In this document: positions 17,179 through 24,263 of the stretch, piece after piece
Layout of the letters: every line of letters begins with the position of its first letter
Position numbering within the stretch: the stretch's first letter is position 1
DNA from: a virus
Virus record (IMG/VR): IMGVR_UViG_3300030331_006178
Span: 1-59,319 of that record
Direction: 5' to 3' (one strand)
DNA: 59,319 bases
The notes under the pieces: generated by a model
Told to the model about the DNA's origin: nothing
The model's database searches: none
Seen by the model: the letters and a program-made list of their open reading frames with translations, nothing else
Position numbers and translations under genes: made by a program

Positions 17179-17709
17179 ATGTCAAGATTTAAAATAATAG
17201 TTAAACAGTCTGAGGTTTTACCAGAGGTTAAAACGTTTCAGGCTGATGCATTTTCCGATGAAAGAGGCACCATATGGACAATATGGGAGAAAGAAAACAT
17301 ATTACCAGATCATTTGCAATTTAATCTAGCCAAGTTTACTAGATCCACAAAAGGCGTTTTGAGAGGTCTTCACGGTTGCTTTGGAACTTGGAAATATATG
17401 AGCGTCCCACATGGAAAAGTAAAATTTGTTGTCGCTGACGTTCGCAAGGAATCTCCTAACTTTTTAAAATGGGATACCTTTACTCTAAGTTCTGAAAATC
17501 ACATGGGTGTATTAGTTCCTCCAGGTTTTGTTAATGGTCATTTGTGTCTTAGCGATGACTGCTTGTATCACTACATGATGTCTTATGGTGGAGATTATAT
17601 AGAGCCTCATGAACAAGTTGTTATAAAATGGAATGACGCAAGGTTAAACATAGATTGGTCTATTGATAATCCAATTATTTCCGAAAGAGATAAGATTAGT
17701 AACATATGA
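17179..17709 (+). CDS. rmlC: RmlC-type dTDP-sugar 3,5-epimerase
   Basis: A 176-residue cupin of the dTDP-4-dehydrorhamnose 3,5-epimerase family. The diagnostic RGLHG has the catalytic-position His65, followed by VVADVRKESPNF and PPGFVNGHL, the equivalents of the RmlC V-x-D-x-R and PPGFAHGF blocks. It lies next to another cupin and downstream of the transketolases. With the RmlB-like gene at 21565 it could form a branch toward a dTDP-L-deoxy-sugar, but no RmlA or RmlD is clear in the window. Some homologues epimerise only C3 or C5. Confidence 0.85.
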   Translation: MSRFKIIVKQSEVLPEVKTFQADAFSDERGTIWTIWEKENILPDHLQFNLAKFTRSTKGVLRGLHGCFGTWKYMSVPHGKVKFVVADVRKESPNFLKWDTFTLSSENHMGVLVPPGFVNGHLCLSDDCLYHYMMSYGGDYIEPHEQVVIKWNDARLNIDWSIDNPIISERDKISNI

Positions 17710-18089
17710 GCAAACATGCAGTGAGATTTGAGCCTAGAGTCTATGTTGATACTCTTGTAGATGGTCGAGGCGGCATATTTAACTGGGTACCAGAACACAC
17801 CATAAAAGAATTTAATTTTTTATTTTGGAACAAGGGTGCCGAACGCGGAGATCATTATCATCCGCATTTTCACGAGTATATGCTACTGACTTCTGGTGAA
17901 GGTGTTTCTATATCGGGTACCGGACAAGATCAAAAAACAATTTATATGTCCAAGGGTAGCTGTTTATACGTGCCCAAAGGCGTAGTTCACGTTTTTCACG
18001 CCATAACTGATTGCACTGCAGTTAGTTTTTTAAGTGAAGAGTGGGACCTTAGCGATCCACCGATTATCCATCAACAGGTTAAAAGATGA
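17706..18089 (+). CDS. Cupin-fold sugar-nucleotide enzyme (WxcM/FdtA- or CapF-cupin-like)
   Basis: A 127-residue single cupin. ERGDHYHPHFHEYMLL supplies H50, H52 and H56 as candidate metal or base residues, and a later VPKGVVHVFHAI gives the second cupin motif. The R-G-x-H-x-H pattern is shared with 3,4-ketoisomerases (FdtA, QdtA) and with the C-terminal cupin of CapF; the present sequence looks nearer to the CapF type. It would act on a 4-keto-hexose nucleotide made by one of the dehydratases. It has ATGA overlaps on both sides. Confidence 0.72.
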   Translation: MSKHAVRFEPRVYVDTLVDGRGGIFNWVPEHTIKEFNFLFWNKGAERGDHYHPHFHEYMLLTSGEGVSISGTGQDQKTIYMSKGSCLYVPKGVVHVFHAITDCTAVSFLSEEWDLSDPPIIHQQVKR

Positions 18090-18790
18090 AAAAAATAGCC
18101 ATTATAGGATCCAATGGTTTTGTAGGCAAGGCTTTGGTTAGAACGGCTAAAAATTTTAATTTTGAAGTGACTTGTGTTACGAGAGAAAATTTTAGTGAAC
18201 ATAAAAACAAGTCATATGACTGTGTTATTAATAGCGCGATGCCTTCAAAGAGATTTTGGTCACTAAACAACCCTATTGAAGATATAAAAGAGACTGTGGT
18301 AAAAACAGCTGATATATTTTACAATTGGCACTATGATAAGTTTGTACAAATTAGTTCTATATCAGCAGAAAATCAACTTGATATTCCATATGGTTCCCAT
18401 AAAAGATCAGCTGAGATCATTGTAGAAAAAGATAAGAGTGCTCTGATTGTTAGACTAGGTGCGTTATATGGAAACGGATTAACTAAAAGTGCATTGTTCG
18501 ATCTAATAAATAAAAATCATATATATGTTGATATTAATAGTGAATACAATTACATTGACGTGGATTACGCAGCAAATTACATACTTAGTAATTTAAATCA
18601 CAAAGGGGTACTAAATGTCGGAGCACGAGATAGTATTTCTTTACTTGACTTATCTAAAGGAATCTGGGATAATCCTTCTTATGAAGGTCGTTTAGAAAAA
18701 TTAATTTTTAAAAAAGTTGATAGCACTATGCCGAGTGCAAAGAATGTTTTAAAATACATTAACTTACTAAGATCGAAGGAAAATACATGA
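18086..18790 (+). CDS. Short NAD(P)-dependent epimerase/reductase (extended SDR)
   Basis: A 234-residue SDR. GSNGFVG at residues 8-14 binds the dinucleotide, and YGSHK at 102-106 is the Y-x3-K catalytic pair, following an ISSIS strand. The usual extended-SDR C-terminal substrate domain is shortened. Its position beside cupins and a GDP-mannose dehydratase suggests a 4-keto-sugar reductase, for example an RmlD-, Tld- or Rmd-like step (inference). It overlaps both neighbours by 4 nt. Confidence 0.78.
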   Translation: MKKIAIIGSNGFVGKALVRTAKNFNFEVTCVTRENFSEHKNKSYDCVINSAMPSKRFWSLNNPIEDIKETVVKTADIFYNWHYDKFVQISSISAENQLDIPYGSHKRSAEIIVEKDKSALIVRLGALYGNGLTKSALFDLINKNHIYVDINSEYNYIDVDYAANYILSNLNHKGVLNVGARDSISLLDLSKGIWDNPSYEGRLEKLIFKKVDSTMPSAKNVLKYINLLRSKENT

Positions 18791-19794
18791 CTAAAGCACT
18801 AATAACAGGTATAACTGGAATGGTAGGATCCCACCTGGCGGATTATTTAATAGATAATACTGATTGGGATGTTTGCGGTTTGTTACGTTGGAATGATCGT
18901 ATGGACAATATCGAGCATTTAATGCCCAGTATAAATGAGAAAAATCGTGTTAGCTTGGTTTATGGAGATATAAATGATTTAAGTTCTTTGTTAGTCGCCT
19001 TGGAAAAAATAAAACCGAATTATGTATTTCATTTAGCTGCGCAGAGCTATCCTAAAACCAGTTTTGACTCTCCTCTTGAGACTTTAGAAACAAATATACT
19101 GGGCACCGCAAAACTTTTAGATGCTATAAAAATACTAAACTTAGATCCAGTAATACACGTGTGCGCTTCTTCTGAAGTTTTTGGTCGTGTTCCAAAAGAG
19201 TGCTTGCCTATTCATGAGGATGTGGGTTTCCACCCAGCCTCACCGTATGCGATATCAAAAGTAGGCACCGATCTTATAGGTAGGTTTTATGCAGAAGCTT
19301 ATGGTATGAAGGTCATGACGACAAGAATGTTCACACACACAGGTCCCCGCCGAGGTGATGTTTTTGCAGAATCAACTTTTGCTAAGCAGATAGCGATGAT
19401 CGAAGCGGGTATGTTACAACCAGTTATAAAAGTTGGGAATTTGGATTCTCTGAGAACTTGGTCAGATGTTCGTGATGCAGTAAGAGCATATTATATGTTG
19501 GTTACGACAAATCCAGTATCCGGAGAATATTATAATATTGGTGGTTCATACACTTGTACCATTAGAGAAATGTTAGATTATTTGTTGTCTTTGTCTACTG
19601 TTAAAGATATTCAAGTAAAAACAGATCCTGATAGACTAAGACCTATAGATGCAGATCTACAAATTCCCGATACTTCAAAATTTAAAAAACATACCGGATG
19701 GGAGCCAACAATTAAATTTGAACAAACAATGAAAGACTTGTTGGATTACTGGAGAAAACAAGTTTCTTCGGGTAGGGAATACTTAACACGATGA
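18787..19794 (+). CDS. gmd: GDP-mannose 4,6-dehydratase
   Basis: A 335-residue extended SDR converting GDP-mannose to GDP-4-keto-6-deoxy-mannose. It has TGITGMVGSHLADYL at the start, HLAAQSY, CASSEVFG with S129/E130, SPYAISK with Y154/K158, and MFTHTGPRRGDVF, a block typical of Gmd and related GDP-sugar enzymes. C-terminal R-P-x-D contacts (RLRPIDADLQIPDTSKF) are also characteristic. The same intermediate leads to GDP-fucose, GDP-rhamnose or GDP-perosamine, any of which would suit the local transferases. It has ATGA overlaps on both sides. Confidence 0.85.
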   Translation: MTKALITGITGMVGSHLADYLIDNTDWDVCGLLRWNDRMDNIEHLMPSINEKNRVSLVYGDINDLSSLLVALEKIKPNYVFHLAAQSYPKTSFDSPLETLETNILGTAKLLDAIKILNLDPVIHVCASSEVFGRVPKECLPIHEDVGFHPASPYAISKVGTDLIGRFYAEAYGMKVMTTRMFTHTGPRRGDVFAESTFAKQIAMIEAGMLQPVIKVGNLDSLRTWSDVRDAVRAYYMLVTTNPVSGEYYNIGGSYTCTIREMLDYLLSLSTVKDIQVKTDPDRLRPIDADLQIPDTSKFKKHTGWEPTIKFEQTMKDLLDYWRKQVSSGREYLTR

Positions 19795-20522
19795 AAATTC
19801 TTGTTGTAGGCGATAGCTGTAAAGATATTTTTGTCTATGGAAGCATCTCTAGATTATCTCCAGAGGCTCCAGTTCCTGTCATAGTACCAATGCATCAAAA
19901 AGAAAACCCAGGGATGGCGTCAAATGTTGCTGCAAATTTAATCGCTTTGGGTGCAGATGCAGATTTGCTCACCAACACTAAACAAATTAAAAAAATACGT
20001 TTTGTTGATGAGAGATACAACCACATGGTTCTTAGGGTGGACGAGGGTGATAAATGCGAGAGAATCAGCAATGTTGATATAGATTATTCACAATATTCTG
20101 CTGTGATAGTATCTGATTATTGTAAAGGATTTTTAGAGATTGAAGACATTGTACACATATCAAAAAAATCGACGTGTCCTGTATTTCTTGATACTAAAAA
20201 AGACCTTGGATCTTGGTGTAGCGCTGTTGATTATATTAAGATTAATAACTTTGAATACGAAAAAAATAAACATAATATAAAATTAAACCCTGAATTAATT
20301 AACAAAACTATAATAACACAAGGTAAAAATGGTTGTGTGTTTAAAGAACGCAGATATCTTACTCAAGAAGTCCCAGTAAAAGATGTTTCTGGCGCCGGCG
20401 ATACTTTTATATCTGGTCTCGTCATGAAATATGTCCAAACTAATGATATTGAGAAATCAATTAAGTTTGCACAAGAATGTACCACAATTGTTGTGCAGAA
20501 AACAGGAGTTGCCACAATATGA
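19791..20522 (+). CDS. PfkB-family sugar kinase, HldE (RfaE) domain I-like
   Basis: A 243-residue ribokinase-family protein close to the kinase half of HldE. The N-terminal GSISRLSPEAPVPV and NPGMASNVAANL segments are signatures of heptose-7-phosphate kinase, and VSGAGDTFISG gives the anion hole with catalytic D204. It is about 80 residues shorter than the usual domain, apparently in the lid and loop regions. The expected product is D-glycero-D-manno-heptose 1,7-bisphosphate. It overlaps the nucleotidylyltransferase gene by ATGA, so the two HldE halves are separate proteins made in sequence. Confidence 0.82.
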   Translation: MKILVVGDSCKDIFVYGSISRLSPEAPVPVIVPMHQKENPGMASNVAANLIALGADADLLTNTKQIKKIRFVDERYNHMVLRVDEGDKCERISNVDIDYSQYSAVIVSDYCKGFLEIEDIVHISKKSTCPVFLDTKKDLGSWCSAVDYIKINNFEYEKNKHNIKLNPELINKTIITQGKNGCVFKERRYLTQEVPVKDVSGAGDTFISGLVMKYVQTNDIEKSIKFAQECTTIVVQKTGVATI

Positions 20523-20908
20523 ATTGTGTTTGGGTTAATGGTTGTTTTGATGTATTACACGTTGGGCATATACAACTCTTTAAATATGCTAAACGTTTTG
20601 GTAATTATTTAATTGTTGGTATTGATACTGATGCTCGTGTAAAACAAGCAAAAGGAAAAACTAGACCATTTAATACTTTAAAAGATAGAGTTATGATGTT
20701 AGAATCTATAAAACAGGTTAACAAAGTAGTAACTTTTGGTACCGATGAACAATTGAAAGAACAAATTTTAAAAAGCGGAGCAAAAATTATTGTTGTCGGA
20801 ACGGAATATAAAACAAAAAAAGTAATTGGTTCTGAATTAGTAGACAAAGTTGTTTTCTTTGATAGAATAAAAAAATACTCAACAACTAAAATATTGGAAA
20901 ATAAATGA
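20519..20908 (+). CDS. HldE (RfaE) domain II-like nucleotidylyltransferase
   Basis: A 129-residue cytidylyltransferase-fold enzyme. NGCFDVLHVGHIQL contains the H14-x-G-H17 motif, and a KKYSTTKIL segment near the end corresponds to the ISSS/T-T nucleotide-binding loop. It matches the second half of HldE, which adenylylates heptose-1-phosphate, although glycerol-3-phosphate or other cytidylyltransferases share the fold. ATG 20519 (ATGA overlap) is chosen over an upstream in-frame alternative at 20477. With the kinase and HAD phosphatase it would form an NDP-heptose branch. Confidence 0.82.
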   Translation: MNCVWVNGCFDVLHVGHIQLFKYAKRFGNYLIVGIDTDARVKQAKGKTRPFNTLKDRVMMLESIKQVNKVVTFGTDEQLKEQILKSGAKIIVVGTEYKTKKVIGSELVDKVVFFDRIKKYSTTKILENK

Positions 20909-21225
20909 CTTACGTTTTTGATATCGACGGTACTATATGCACACTTTCTGATGGAAAGTATGAAAAAGCAAAACCAATTTATGGTAGAATAGATAGAGTA
21001 AACCAGTTATATGATCTAGGTAATACAATAATATTCCAAACTGCTCGCGGGATGGGAAGACATGAAAACAAAAGAGATTTGGCTATATCAGATTTTTATG
21101 ATCTTACAAAAAACCAACTTAGTTTATGGGGCGTTAAATACCACCAACTATTTCTTGGTAAACCCTCTGGCGACATTTATATAGACGATAAAGGTATAAA
21201 AGATATTGAATTCTTTAGAGATTAA
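20905..21225 (+). CDS. Small HAD-superfamily phosphatase
   Basis: A 106-residue minimal HAD protein. FDIDGTI puts the nucleophile D6 and acid/base D8 in motif I, FQTARG is motif II, and GDIYIDDKG is motif IV with the metal-binding aspartates. It lacks a cap domain and is far shorter than GmhB (about 190 residues). Similar small proteins occur in capsule loci. Between the HldE-like pair and a cupin it could remove the 7-phosphate of heptose bisphosphate (inference). It overlaps the preceding gene by ATGA. Confidence 0.8.
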   Translation: MTYVFDIDGTICTLSDGKYEKAKPIYGRIDRVNQLYDLGNTIIFQTARGMGRHENKRDLAISDFYDLTKNQLSLWGVKYHQLFLGKPSGDIYIDDKGIKDIEFFRD

Positions 21226-21562
21226 ATTTGTGCCCAAAGGTTGGGGTTTTGAAAAATGGATTGTAAATAAAGAGCAGTACTGTGGAAAGTTGCTTTACAT
21301 CGTCAAAGATAAACGTTGTTCCTGGCACTATCACAAAATAAAAGATGAAGTGTTTTATGTACAATCAGGAAAATTAAAAGTTTTATATTCTGATGATAAT
21401 GATATAAACACTGCTAAATCTGTTATACTATCTCAAGGAGATAACTTTCATGTACCAGTAGGGTTAAGACATCAGATGATAGCCATACAAGATACTGAAA
21501 TGTTTGAATTCTCAACGCAGCATTTTGATGAAGACAGTTATAGGATTATAAAAGGAGATTAA
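21206..21562 (+). CDS. Small cupin protein (mannose-6-phosphate isomerase type II-like fold)
   Basis: A 118-residue single cupin if begun at TTG 21206, or 110 residues from GTG 21230; the first overlaps the HAD gene by 20 nt, and neither has a strong ribosome-binding site. GWGFEKWIVN near the N-terminus, SWHYHKIKDEVFYVQSG and GDNFHVPVGLRHQM form the two cupin motifs with likely metal ligands. Homology is closest in style to cupins annotated as mannose-6-phosphate isomerase-like or sugar-binding proteins in capsule loci. The substrate is unknown. Confidence 0.72.
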   Translation: MNSLEIKFVPKGWGFEKWIVNKEQYCGKLLYIVKDKRCSWHYHKIKDEVFYVQSGKLKVLYSDDNDINTAKSVILSQGDNFHVPVGLRHQMIAIQDTEMFEFSTQHFDEDSYRIIKGD

Positions 21563-21564
21563 GT

Positions 21565-22515
21565 TTGAAACTTGTGACGATAACTGGCTGCTTGGGACTA
21601 ATAGGATCTCACGTGACTAGAAAGTGTTTAAGCTTGGGCTGGAAGGTTTATGGAATAGACAACTGTAGCTATGCCGCAAATACAAGCTTGATATCCGAGT
21701 TTTCAGGCTATAATAATTTTACTTTTGTTAAAGAAGATATAACAAATGTGAAGTATTTACCAGATTGTGATTATTTAATAAATATAGCAGCAGAATCTCA
21801 CGTCGGTAATAGTATACTAGACAGCACTGATTTTATCAACACCAACATCAACGGCGTAAAAAACTTATTAGATTTAATTCGTAATAAGCCTTCAAATGTT
21901 ACTAAAAAACCAATATTTTTCCATTTTAGCACTGATGAGGTCTATGGAGATATTGCGTCTGGTGAGCATTACGAGACAGACGTTTTAAGCCCAAGTAATC
22001 CATATTCAGCATCAAAAGCAGCTGCAGATATGCTAATTAAGGCATGGTCTAGAACATATGGAGTCGAATACATTATACTAAGACCAACTAACAACTATGG
22101 CACGCATCAATATCCTGAAAAATTAATACCGTTATCGGTAAAGCTTTTAACCAGAGAGAAAAAAATTAGGCTACATGATGAAGGAGAACCAATAAGAAAT
22201 TGGCTTCACGCAGCTGATACTGCAAATGCTGTTATAACAATCATCGAGGCAAACAAAAAAAACGAAATATATAATGTTGCCGGCGGCTTTGAGCAGAAAA
22301 ACAAAACAACTGTAGAAAAAATAATTAAGAATTATTTTAAAGATGAACGAAATTACTTAAATTACGTTGATTTAGGTTATAAGAGACAAGGGCAGGACGT
22401 TAGGTATGCCTTGAATGATAGCAAACTAAGAGAACTAGGTTGGCGCCCTCAAAAAGTTTTTGATGACGAAATATCTAAGCTAGTTGACTTTTACGTAAAT
22501 AATTTTAAATGGTAA
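21565..22515 (+). CDS. rmlB: dTDP-glucose 4,6-dehydratase-like SDR
   Basis: A 316-residue extended SDR of the RmlB type, forming a 4-keto-6-deoxy-sugar nucleotide. It has TGCLGLIGSH (7-16), NIAAESHVG, and FSTDEVYGDI with the T123-D124-E125 catalytic triplet. It also has NPYSASK with Y147/K151, RPTNNYG and the conserved IRNWLHAAD segment. It starts with TTG, supported by AAAAGGAG a few bases upstream. It is the last gene of the glycan operon; the following gene belongs to the phage core. The nucleotide (dTDP, UDP or other) is not certain. Confidence 0.85.
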   Translation: MKLVTITGCLGLIGSHVTRKCLSLGWKVYGIDNCSYAANTSLISEFSGYNNFTFVKEDITNVKYLPDCDYLINIAAESHVGNSILDSTDFINTNINGVKNLLDLIRNKPSNVTKKPIFFHFSTDEVYGDIASGEHYETDVLSPSNPYSASKAAADMLIKAWSRTYGVEYIILRPTNNYGTHQYPEKLIPLSVKLLTREKKIRLHDEGEPIRNWLHAADTANAVITIIEANKKNEIYNVAGGFEQKNKTTVEKIIKNYFKDERNYLNYVDLGYKRQGQDVRYALNDSKLRELGWRPQKVFDDEISKLVDFYVNNFKW

Positions 22516-22524
22516 GGAGAAAAT

Positions 22525-22752
22525 ATGAGTAAAGTTGAACATGTAAATCTATCCAAACAAGCTATTGGCGCAGTTATGATGGCGTTGCAAAAATCTTTGA
22601 TGGAGCAGTCAGACATAGTACCAGTTTTGGAAAATTTCAAAATGTCACAGTCCCCAGAAGGATTAGTTGTTTTAAATCCGCCAATAGTAAAATTTAAACC
22701 AGACGATGGCGAAAACTGGGATGTTGTTGGCGATCAGCCAGATAAAATTTAA
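22525..22752 (+). CDS. Small phage protein of unknown function
   Basis: A 75-residue acidic protein, not recognised. It has an N-terminal helix (LSKQAIGAVMMALQKSLMEQ) and a C-terminal segment rich in Pro and Asp. AAGGAG lies at ideal spacing before the ATG. It starts the set of small phage genes that separates the glycan operon from the late sigma factor, and the two genes after it use the same strong AAGGAG layout or overlap. Confidence 0.75.
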   Translation: MSKVEHVNLSKQAIGAVMMALQKSLMEQSDIVPVLENFKMSQSPEGLVVLNPPIVKFKPDDGENWDVVGDQPDKI

Positions 22753-22764
22753 AGGAGAAATAAG

Positions 22765-23013
22765 TTGCCGATTTATGTTTATGAGTGTCTAGATTGTCTA
22801 GGCGAGTGGAAGGAAAACCACTTGATGAATGAAACAGTTGAAGAGTGTTATTGGTGTATGTCTCAAAATGTACACAGGAAGCCAACCAACTTTTCTTTTA
22901 ACACTGAAAAAAAAGAAAAAACAAAAAAAGTTGGTGATTTAACTAATGAGTTTATTGAAAACTCGAAACAAGATCTTAAAAATCAAAAAAAGGAACTAGA
23001 TAGTAGCAGATGA
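22765..23013 (+). CDS. FmdB-like zinc-ribbon protein
   Basis: An 82-residue protein beginning with the typical MPIYVYEC start of FmdB-family regulators. Two CxxC pairs (C8/C11 and C28/C31) make a four-cysteine zinc ribbon. The rest is a lysine- and asparagine-rich charged tail. The TTG start at 22765 is well supported by AAAGGAG just upstream. Its function in phages is not established; a role in transcription control or as a small adaptor is possible. It has an ATGA-like overlap with the next gene. Confidence 0.82.
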   Translation: MPIYVYECLDCLGEWKENHLMNETVEECYWCMSQNVHRKPTNFSFNTEKKEKTKKVGDLTNEFIENSKQDLKNQKKELDSSR

Positions 23014-23297
23014 CGCACTTTTTCTTGGCTATCTCATCAATTCTTAACATTGTTTTGGTATGGTATATTGTTCAACTCTTGAAAAGGTTTTTAAACTTTC
23101 AAGATGAACTTGACGTATTTAGTGAAACATTAGAGGAATATAAAGAACATATAGACGTTGTTAGTAATCTTGAAAGGTTTTATGGCGATGAAACTCTTGG
23201 TAATTTACTTCGCCACTCTATATCTCTTGTTGAAGAATGCCAAAGTTTTCAGCGTGTCTTAAGACAAGAGGAAGATTATGGCGAGGAAGAGAACTAA
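23010..23297 (+). CDS. One-pass membrane protein of unknown function
   Basis: A 95-residue protein with one clear transmembrane segment at about residues 4-24, followed by a long acidic, probably coiled-coil helix. Lacking a cleavage site, it should be anchored by its N-terminus with the acidic domain in the cytoplasm (topology inferred). It overlaps the zinc-ribbon gene by ATGA and the sigma-factor gene by 20 nt, so it is co-translated with both. I do not recognise a family. Confidence 0.75.
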   Translation: MTHFFLAISSILNIVLVWYIVQLLKRFLNFQDELDVFSETLEEYKEHIDVVSNLERFYGDETLGNLLRHSISLVEECQSFQRVLRQEEDYGEEEN

Positions 23298-23976
23298 AAA
23301 TCATTATTTTAGAAGAGAACATCAAGATGCAATAGTAGAGTATTGCCAGACACAAGACCCAAAAAGAAGAAATGAATTATATAAAGTTTTTATAGGTCCT
23401 GTATTTGATGAAATGGTGGATAAAATTGTCTATACTTATAAGTTCACTTCACTTCCAAATATAGACTCTTTAAAAGAAGATTGTAAAAATTGGCTTATTA
23501 CTGTTTTAAACAACTTTGACCCAGAAAAAGGCTCCAAGGCGTTTACCTACTTCAGTGTCGTTTCTAAAAACTGGTTTATAGCAGAGGTAAAAAAGACATC
23601 TAAAAAAGCAAAAAGAGAAACCCACCTAGAAGAATATTTTTTAACACATAGCGAGCGCTCGAACACACCCGCAATTCAGCAGTTAGTAGTTCATAATACA
23701 TACATTGAAGACAGAAATAAATATGAATTCTTTTTACATCTCAATAAAGAAATTCAAGGTTGGAAAAAAATGCCCCTCCGAGAGAATGAAGTAAAGACTA
23801 TTCAAGCGATTGAAATTCTTTTTAGCGAAGCAAACAATATAGAGATTTTTAATAAAAAAGCTATTTACTTATATATTAGAGAAATTACCGGATTAAATAC
23901 CAAGCAGGTTGTAAGCTCTCTAAACAAAGTAAGAAAACGTTATGCGGAGTTTAAAAAAGAATGGGACGATCAGTAA
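23278..23976 (+). CDS. gp55: Late-transcription sigma factor, T4 gp55-like
   Basis: A 232-residue sigma-like protein. NFDPEKGSKAFTYFSVVSKNWFI (from about residue 79) corresponds to the sigma region-2 helix of T4 gp55, in which N-F-D-P-x-K-x...A-x-x-Y-F is conserved. It directs host RNA polymerase to late promoters together with the sliding clamp in T4. It is longer than gp55 (185 residues) and its C-terminal 192-222 segment (ITGLNTKQVVSSLNKVRKRY) could be a helix-turn-helix that T4 gp55 lacks. It sits just upstream of the virion genes it would activate. It overlaps both neighbours. Confidence 0.82.
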   Translation: MARKRTKNHYFRREHQDAIVEYCQTQDPKRRNELYKVFIGPVFDEMVDKIVYTYKFTSLPNIDSLKEDCKNWLITVLNNFDPEKGSKAFTYFSVVSKNWFIAEVKKTSKKAKRETHLEEYFLTHSERSNTPAIQQLVVHNTYIEDRNKYEFFLHLNKEIQGWKKMPLRENEVKTIQAIEILFSEANNIEIFNKKAIYLYIREITGLNTKQVVSSLNKVRKRYAEFKKEWDDQ

Positions 23977-24263
23977 AAGATTTAGAGGTTTATATTCAAG
24001 AAGCGATTGATAATATTCGCGACGATCGTGATATAACTTCCACGCTACTAACACAGGTTTTTGCCGAGATAAGCAACGGCTCAGAAACTCACAAAGATCT
24101 AGGCTTAATAGCAGCTAAGTATGTAGAAACACTACAAAGATCCAATGAACAGCTAGTAAAACTCACCTCAATCATGTCGAAAAAAACAGACTCCAGCGTT
24201 GAATTATCAGAGGAAGATAAAAAATCACTTTTTGATGTTATTCAGGGCGAGGGTCATAAGTGA
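23961..24263 (+). CDS. Small helical phage protein of unknown function
   Basis: A 100-residue acidic, predicted all-helical protein. LGLIAAKYVETLQRSNEQLVKL (residues about 45-66) is a long amphipathic helix. It overlaps the sigma-factor gene by 16 nt and the endopeptidase gene by GTGA. I cannot name a family; position between the late sigma factor and the virion genes would suit a regulator or an assembly helper, but nothing in the sequence decides this. Confidence 0.75.
   Translation: MGRSVKDLEVYIQEAIDNIRDDRDITSTLLTQVFAEISNGSETHKDLGLIAAKYVETLQRSNEQLVKLTSIMSKKTDSSVELSEEDKKSLFDVIQGEGHK

Noticed and set aside
20477-20518. Upstream start for the HldE domain II gene
   Set aside because: It lies inside the kinase gene; the ATGA overlap at 20519 fits the operon's pattern and the family's N-terminus.
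480-22515. Bacterial chromosomal capsule locus rather than phage
   Set aside because: The same strand and spacing continue without a break into phage sigma, baseplate and replication genes, and no export or polymerase genes are present.
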